64,000 nucleotides of DNA from NCBI GenBank assembly GCA_003167555.1, contig PMSN01000025.1, positions 310,001 to 374,000 on the forward strand. The letters are read 5' to 3'. Shown piece by piece: positions 59,760-64,000 of this stretch. The position numbers were made by a program, and so were the translations under genes. The notes beneath the pieces are model-generated. The model was not told where the DNA came from. It did not search any database and was given only the letters and a program-made list of their open reading frames with translations. The DNA is from Spartobacteria bacterium (GTDB lineage: Bacteria; Verrucomicrobiota; Verrucomicrobiia; Chthoniobacterales; UBA10450). The first letter of the stretch is position 1; each line of letters opens with the position of its first letter.

Positions 59760-61025
59760 ATGATCACTCCGAAAAACAAATTCTTTTCGTCGCTGATCGC
59801 GTCCGCACTACTCGCGTCTCCAATATTTGCGCAGCAACAGAACTCCGCGAGTGAAGTGCAAACCGTCGCGCACGAGACCGCTGGGCCGCAGGGTTCCATC
59901 AGTGTTTTGATCCTGGGCGATTCGCTCGCGCTTTGCGGATTCGGAAAACGGCTCGACGAACGCTTCCGGAAAAGTCCGTTCGTGAAAACCACCTTCACCT
60001 ATCTCGCCTGCGGCACGAATCCTCTGAGCTGGCTGAAGGAGCGGCCGTACACAAATATCAAAACCCATTGCGGATTCGTGAGCATCGAACCGGCCGGCCC
60101 CGGCCGCGCGAAGGAATTCGAGGACGTCTACGGCATGCGGCGCGGCTCCGTCCCCGGCGCGCATCCCGTCCCGAAGCTCGAGGATTTGCTCGCGACCATC
60201 CGGCCCGACATCCTGATCATGCAAACGGGCACGAATCTTTTCGATTTGTTTCCCGATCGCAAAACCGTGAACCCCCATCGCCACGGACCGGAGCTGCGCA
60301 GTTATCTGGTCCCGTTTGTTTCGAAGGCGACGCGGAGTCCTTCGACGTTGCGAAAAATTTACTGGGTCGCGTCGCCCACGTCCGGCCGCGTTTCAAAAGA
60401 GATCCAGGATTTCGTGATCGAGCAAACGCGCGCCGACATCGGCCATATCGCAAGTGTCATCGATAGCCGGCCGCTCGTCTCCTATCCCTACAAACATATG
60501 GAACCCGACCGCGAGCATTTCATCGGCGCGGACATGGATCAGTGGGCCGACAAAGTATTCGAGATCATCGAGCATGATCTTTCGCTCCAGCCGATCGCGT
60601 CGCTTAAGCCACTCTCCGAACTTGTGCCGGCGCCTCAGCCAATTCTCGAGCAACCAAAAATGCCCGCGGAAAAAAAAGAAGAGCTGCTCCAGGTGAGCGC
60701 GAAGCTGGTCTTCAAGACGCCGCCGATTCCGGTGAAGGAATTTCTTCCCTACCAGGAATTTCTTGTCGGTTACGTCTACGATGTGAGCCGGGTGATCGCG
60801 GGCGAGTACACCGAAAAACAAATTCTCGTGATGCATCCGGCTTACATCGGGCTTAGAAGGCAGAGGCTCCACTACCGCGTGGGCCGGACCTACAAGCTGC
60901 GCTTGCACGAATTGGAAGGAACACTTTGGAATACCGTGAAATCGAAGGATGATTCCGGATTGATCAATCTCCAGCCCTACATCCGAATCGAGGATGAAGC
61001 TAAACACCCTGAAAATGCTCGCTAA
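59760..61025 (+). CDS. Secreted SGNH/GDSL hydrolase-like protein, 421 aa
   Basis: It has a signal peptide (MITPKNKFFSSLIASALLAS). The N-terminal SGNH domain starts with SVLILGDSLALCGFGKRLDE and has block III QTGTNLFDLF. The His block near residue 255 (DREHFIGADMDQWADK) resembles the block V region. The C-terminal 130 residues are an extra beta-rich domain (VGYVYDVSRVIAGEYTEKQI). Likely a polysaccharide acetyl esterase or transferase. Confidence 0.78.
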   Translation: MITPKNKFFSSLIASALLASPIFAQQQNSASEVQTVAHETAGPQGSISVLILGDSLALCGFGKRLDERFRKSPFVKTTFTYLACGTNPLSWLKERPYTNIKTHCGFVSIEPAGPGRAKEFEDVYGMRRGSVPGAHPVPKLEDLLATIRPDILIMQTGTNLFDLFPDRKTVNPHRHGPELRSYLVPFVSKATRSPSTLRKIYWVASPTSGRVSKEIQDFVIEQTRADIGHIASVIDSRPLVSYPYKHMEPDREHFIGADMDQWADKVFEIIEHDLSLQPIASLKPLSELVPAPQPILEQPKMPAEKKEELLQVSAKLVFKTPPIPVKEFLPYQEFLVGYVYDVSRVIAGEYTEKQILVMHPAYIGLRRQRLHYRVGRTYKLRLHELEGTLWNTVKSKDDSGLINLQPYIRIEDEAKHPENAR

Positions 61026-61833
61026 GAAAGACTGGTCGCCGGTGCTTCAATCGGTGGCGTTGCCGCTCGCGCTGTTGGTCGGCGTAGTCAGCTTCGTCCT
61101 CGTGGCCGACGGCAAATCGAAACAACCGAAGCCGCCTCCGGAGCCGCCGCCGCCGAGCATCCTCATGGTCGGCGATTCATTGTCCGTGGGAAAATTCGGC
61201 GAAGCGATCCAGACGCATTTCGAAGCGAAGAAATATCAGGTGGCCGCGTACGCCTCGTGCGGATCGTCGCCGGAGCATTGGTTGAGAGACGAACCGGAGT
61301 TCTATACCAAGTGTGGCTACCGCCAGCACACGACGAGCGGCGACATCTTCACCGATTGGGTGAACGGGCGGCCGCCGCGGCGAACGCTCACGCCGAAAAT
61401 CGAATCGCTGATCGAGCGGCACAAGCCCACGGTGGTCATCATCCAGCTCGGCACTAACTGGATGGATCGATCGCTGACCCTGCCGCAAATGCAGAGTTAT
61501 CTCCATCGTTTCATGAAAGCGGCCAAGCGCGCTCCGGTGAAAAAGGTCGTTTGGATCACGCCGCCGGATTCCTATAAGTTCCGGAATGTGCAGGGGAAAT
61601 ATCGGCAGATCATCCGGGACGTCGCGAGGGACGAAGGCATTTCGATCGTCGAGTCCAGGACCCATTACAAGATGGGAAAGACCGGCAGCGACGGGATCCA
61701 CTACAACACTGAGTCATCGCAAGAGTGGGCCCAACAAATCCAAAAGGATTTGGATTCCAAAGTGGTCCCGCCCGAGCCGAGCCGGCGGCTGAGCAAATTC
61801 AAGACGGACGATACTTCGGGCGGATCGCAATAA
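60994..61833 (+). CDS. SGNH/GDSL hydrolase, membrane-anchored, 279 aa
   Basis: An N-terminal membrane helix (QSVALPLALLVGVVSFVLV) is followed by a Pro-rich linker (KPPPEPPPPS) and an SGNH domain: ILMVGDSLSVGKFGEAIQ, block III IQLGTNWMD and block V DGIHYNTE. It overlaps the previous gene by 32 bp, so they are co-translated. It fits a role in removing or adding acyl groups on the exopolysaccharide of this cluster. Confidence 0.84.
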   Translation: MKLNTLKMLAKKDWSPVLQSVALPLALLVGVVSFVLVADGKSKQPKPPPEPPPPSILMVGDSLSVGKFGEAIQTHFEAKKYQVAAYASCGSSPEHWLRDEPEFYTKCGYRQHTTSGDIFTDWVNGRPPRRTLTPKIESLIERHKPTVVIIQLGTNWMDRSLTLPQMQSYLHRFMKAAKRAPVKKVVWITPPDSYKFRNVQGKYRQIIRDVARDEGISIVESRTHYKMGKTGSDGIHYNTESSQEWAQQIQKDLDSKVVPPEPSRRLSKFKTDDTSGGSQ

Positions 61834-61843
61834 CGCCGCGCCG

Positions 61844-63055
61844 TTAATCGACCAGCGGCTCCCGCGTTTTGTAGCCGCTCACGAATTGCGCGCGCAGTTC
61901 GGAGAATGTTCCGTCCTCGATCGCCGTACGCACGCGAGTCATCAGGTTCAGATAGAAATGCAGGTTGTGAATTGTGATCAGACGCAGGCCGAGAATCTCC
62001 TCCGCCTTGATGAGGTGCCGGATGTAGCCGCGCGCAAAGTTGCGGCACGCTTCGCATTCGCATCCGTCTTCGATCGGGCCGGCCTGCATGGCGAATTCCG
62101 CATTCTTTAGATTGAGCGTGCCGCCGGCGGTGAACGCGGTCCCGTTGCGCGCGAGTCGCGTGGGCAACACGCAATCGAACATGTCCACGCCGCGCGCGAT
62201 CAGTTCGAGCAACTGCGGCGGCGTCCCGAGTCCCATCGCGTAGCGCGGCTTGTTCTCCGGCAGATGCGGCTCGCTCCATTCCACCGCGCTCATCATTTCC
62301 GGCTCCGGTTCCCCCACGCTCACTCCACCGATCGCGTAGCCATCGAACTCCATCGCCGCGAGCGCCTGCGCACTCGAGCGCCGCAAATCTTCAAATGTCC
62401 CGCCCTGCACGATCCCGAAGATCAGCTGGTCATTCCGAGCGAAGCGCAGCGAAGTCGAGGAACCCCGTGGCAATACTGCCGATTCCAACGCGGGGTCCCT
62501 CGACTTCGCTGCGCTCCGCTCGGGATGACGAGGAGCAGCCTCTTTGCATCGCTTCGCCCAACGCGTCGTCATCTCCAAACTCCGTGCCGCGTAATCGTAT
62601 TCGCACGGCCACGGCGGGCACTCATCGAGCACCATCGCGATATCGCTTCCCAGCGCCGCTTGGATCTCCATGGCGATCTGCGGGCTGATGAACGCCGGCG
62701 TCCCATCCAGATGATTTTGAAACGCGACGCCTTCCTCCGTGATCTTCCGCAACTTCGCGAGCGAAAAAATCTGATACCCGCCGCTGTCCGTCAGGATCGG
62801 CCCATCCCAATTCATGAAGCGATGCAATCCGCCGAAATGCCGGATGACCTCGAGTCCTGGCCTAACGAACAGATGATAGGTGTTCCCGAGAATAATCTGC
62901 GCCTTCAGCTCGCGCAGCTCGCGCGGGCTCACGGCCTTGACCGAGCCTTGCGTTCCCACTGGCATGAACGCTGGCGTCTCGATGACTCCATGACCAGTCG
63001 TTAGGCGGCCGCGCCGGGCTTTGGATTTGGCGTCGACGCTGAGCAGTGTGAACAC
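61844..63055 (-). CDS. tgt: tRNA-guanine transglycosylase with a repeat-encoded insertion
   Basis: Tgt exchanges guanine 34 for preQ1 in GUN-anticodon tRNAs. The GTG start gives MFTLLSVDAKSKARRGRL. The TDSGGYQIFS and VDMFDCVLPTRLARNG active-site parts and the zinc site CECEAC...H are present. Between KRCKEAA (about residue 183) and LIFGIVQGG (about 221), where other Tgt have a short loop, there are about 35 extra residues, HPERSAAKSRDPALESAVLP and onwards, encoded by a palindromic repeat (62429-62529). The frame is maintained, so the enzyme may still work. queC and queF in this window supply its substrate. Confidence 0.95.
   Translation of the reverse strand: MFTLLSVDAKSKARRGRLTTGHGVIETPAFMPVGTQGSVKAVSPRELRELKAQIILGNTYHLFVRPGLEVIRHFGGLHRFMNWDGPILTDSGGYQIFSLAKLRKITEEGVAFQNHLDGTPAFISPQIAMEIQAALGSDIAMVLDECPPWPCEYDYAARSLEMTTRWAKRCKEAAPRHPERSAAKSRDPALESAVLPRGSSTSLRFARNDQLIFGIVQGGTFEDLRRSSAQALAAMEFDGYAIGGVSVGEPEPEMMSAVEWSEPHLPENKPRYAMGLGTPPQLLELIARGVDMFDCVLPTRLARNGTAFTAGGTLNLKNAEFAMQAGPIEDGCECEACRNFARGYIRHLIKAEEILGLRLITIHNLHFYLNLMTRVRTAIEDGTFSELRAQFVSGYKTREPLVD
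62429..62529. repeat. Palindromic repeat inserted in frame within tgt
   Basis: Arms GTCATTCCGAGCGAAGCGCA and its complement ending GCTCGGGATGAC, with one or two mismatches, flank a 28-bp spacer. It is the same GTCGAGG subfamily found at 25112 and 32571, here inside a coding sequence. Confidence 0.9.
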
Positions 63056-63161
63056 CTGAGTATGTTGCGATTGCGTGCGCAGACAGCAAGTGGAAGTCTG
63101 AAAAGTGCGGCCGGATCGATTCCAATGTCTGCTCGCGTCGGTACAAGGCCAAACTCTTTCG

Positions 63162-64000
63162 ATGAAGAATGAACCACATCACTCTAAAGCAACCGGCCAG
63201 GAGGCAGCGCTTTCGGCTTTTCGCCGGTGCGACCAGTTTGCCTATTGGGCGGCGCTCCTGGCCGTGCTGATCTGGGCGGCCCGCTTGCGTTTCCAGTGGC
63301 CGCCCGATCCGGTCGCTGACGGTGACATTGGAGGATACCTTTTATCGGGCATCGGGAAGTTGCTCGGGAACGGTTTCATTCATGTCCGGCGGAACTTTGT
63401 TTACCCGGGGTGGCTCTATCTCTTGCTCCGTTGCTTTAGCGATTTTCGAGCGATCACGATCGCGCAACATGCGCTGGGCCTCGTCGCGGGTGTTCTTTTT
63501 CTAGCGACGTGGTGCGAAATTCGCAAATTCTATCGCGCGCCGCGGATTCCTTATTCGCTTTATCGCTGGCTCGGTTTGTTGGCGGCGGCGATTTACCTCT
63601 TCGCGCTCGAACCGATTCGCCTGGAAGGTGAGCTTCGCCCGGAAGGGCTCTGCGGCTTTCTGGTTATTCTGAGCATCTTCCTCGTTGTCCGATTTACCTG
63701 GAGGTCGCTCGCGCGGCCTCATCCGAAAATCGCGGTGAGTTGCGGGAGCGCCCTGATCTTTACCGCCACGCTGCTGGTGTTTGTAAAGCCGAGTATGGGT
63801 TTGGCGGCGGCAGGCGCCTTCGTTCCGGTTGCGTTAGCCCTCCTTTGGCGACGCGATGCTCGCGCCACGATTTGCCTCGGCGCCGCCGCGGGCGCGACTG
63901 CGCTGCTGTTGGTCGTGCCCGAGAGTCTTCTGGCGCGCGGTGATGAAACGCAGATCACTTTTCTGCCGACCGATCTCTTCATGATTCACGCCGCGCAAAT
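63162..64000 (+). CDS. Polytopic membrane protein, possible glycosyltransferase (3' end outside window)
   Basis: The frame from ATG 63162 (MKNEPHHSKATGQEAALSAF) stays open to the window end, giving 279 residues so far. There are at least five hydrophobic segments (WAALLAVLIWAARL, LVAGVLFLATWC, LVILSIFLVVRF, LIFTATLLVFVKPSMGL, GAAAGATALLLVV). An early loop has ADGDIGGYLLSG, which could be the acidic loop of GT-C transferases. Family not certain. It begins after tgt, divergently, with about 100 bp between starts. Confidence 0.7.
   Translation, partial: MKNEPHHSKATGQEAALSAFRRCDQFAYWAALLAVLIWAARLRFQWPPDPVADGDIGGYLLSGIGKLLGNGFIHVRRNFVYPGWLYLLLRCFSDFRAITIAQHALGLVAGVLFLATWCEIRKFYRAPRIPYSLYRWLGLLAAAIYLFALEPIRLEGELRPEGLCGFLVILSIFLVVRFTWRSLARPHPKIAVSCGSALIFTATLLVFVKPSMGLAAAGAFVPVALALLWRRDARATICLGAAAGATALLLVVPESLLARGDETQITFLPTDLFMIHAAQ

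Overview
The window is 64 kb of a GC-rich bacterial chromosome with dense, mostly co-directional gene blocks. It carries about 55 supported protein genes, one complete transposon, two tRNA-like sequences and many palindromic intergenic repeats. The gene set fits a Gram-negative member of the PVC group, probably a soil Verrucomicrobiota (Chthoniobacterales/Spartobacteria-like). The reasons are a SecA with a large insertion in its nucleotide-binding half, a fused SecDF, TolB-like/TPR and TMTC-like TPR membrane proteins, and abundant repeats of the TCATCCCGAGC type. This taxonomic reading is inference; no 16S rRNA gene is present.

Layout. 1-15.9 kb: secA (cut by the window edge), recQ, a TPR membrane glycosyltransferase-like gene, an L,D-transpeptidase-like gene, an AP2-type DNA-binding protein, an RsmA-Nudix fusion, a DUF697 protein, transketolase and dnaB-rplI. 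16.0-19.6 kb: a 3,614-bp IS1-family transposon with 22-bp perfect terminal inverted repeats and an 8-bp target duplication, carrying several cargo genes and two tRNA-like sequences, inserted about 100 bp upstream of rplI. 19.7-32.5 kb, all on the minus strand: a TolB/TPR protein, sufT, sufU, a rhodanese-like protein, a 2-oxoacid dehydrogenase complex (E1 alpha, E1 beta, E2), smc and an amino-acid permease. 32.7-39.4 kb: M20 peptidase, NlpC/P60 hydrolase, queC-queF, apt and small unknowns. 39.5-47.8 kb: a plus-strand run hemX-hemA-hemC-cobA/hemD followed by grpE, a short dnaK and a J-like/formylglycine-generating-enzyme-like protein. 47.8-50.9 kb: rpsU, secDF and yajC. 51.0-55.3 kb: an accessory island with a HepT/MntA toxin-antitoxin pair, a nucleotidyl-cyclase-like protein, an AbiU2/HEPN-like protein and a truncated DNA methyltransferase. 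55.3-61.8 kb: a polysaccharide O-acetylation cluster (MBOAT, two AlgJ/AlgX-like and two SGNH proteins). 61.8-64 kb: tgt with a palindromic repeat inserted inside its coding sequence, and the start of a membrane protein.

How genes work together. secA, secDF and yajC are Sec export parts. queC, queF and tgt supply and insert 7-deazaguanine into tRNA. hemA, hemC and hemD make uroporphyrinogen III, and the CobA part starts siroheme/cobalamin branches. sufT, sufU and the rhodanese-like protein form an Fe-S assembly group beside the lipoyl-dependent dehydrogenase.

The best candidates for undescribed biology are the cargo-bearing IS1-family transposon with tRNA-like sequences, the cyclase-like/HEPN pair in the accessory island, the GrpE-DnaK-J-like/FGE module, the RsmA-Nudix fusion, and repeats that have become coding sequence in tgt and probably smc.
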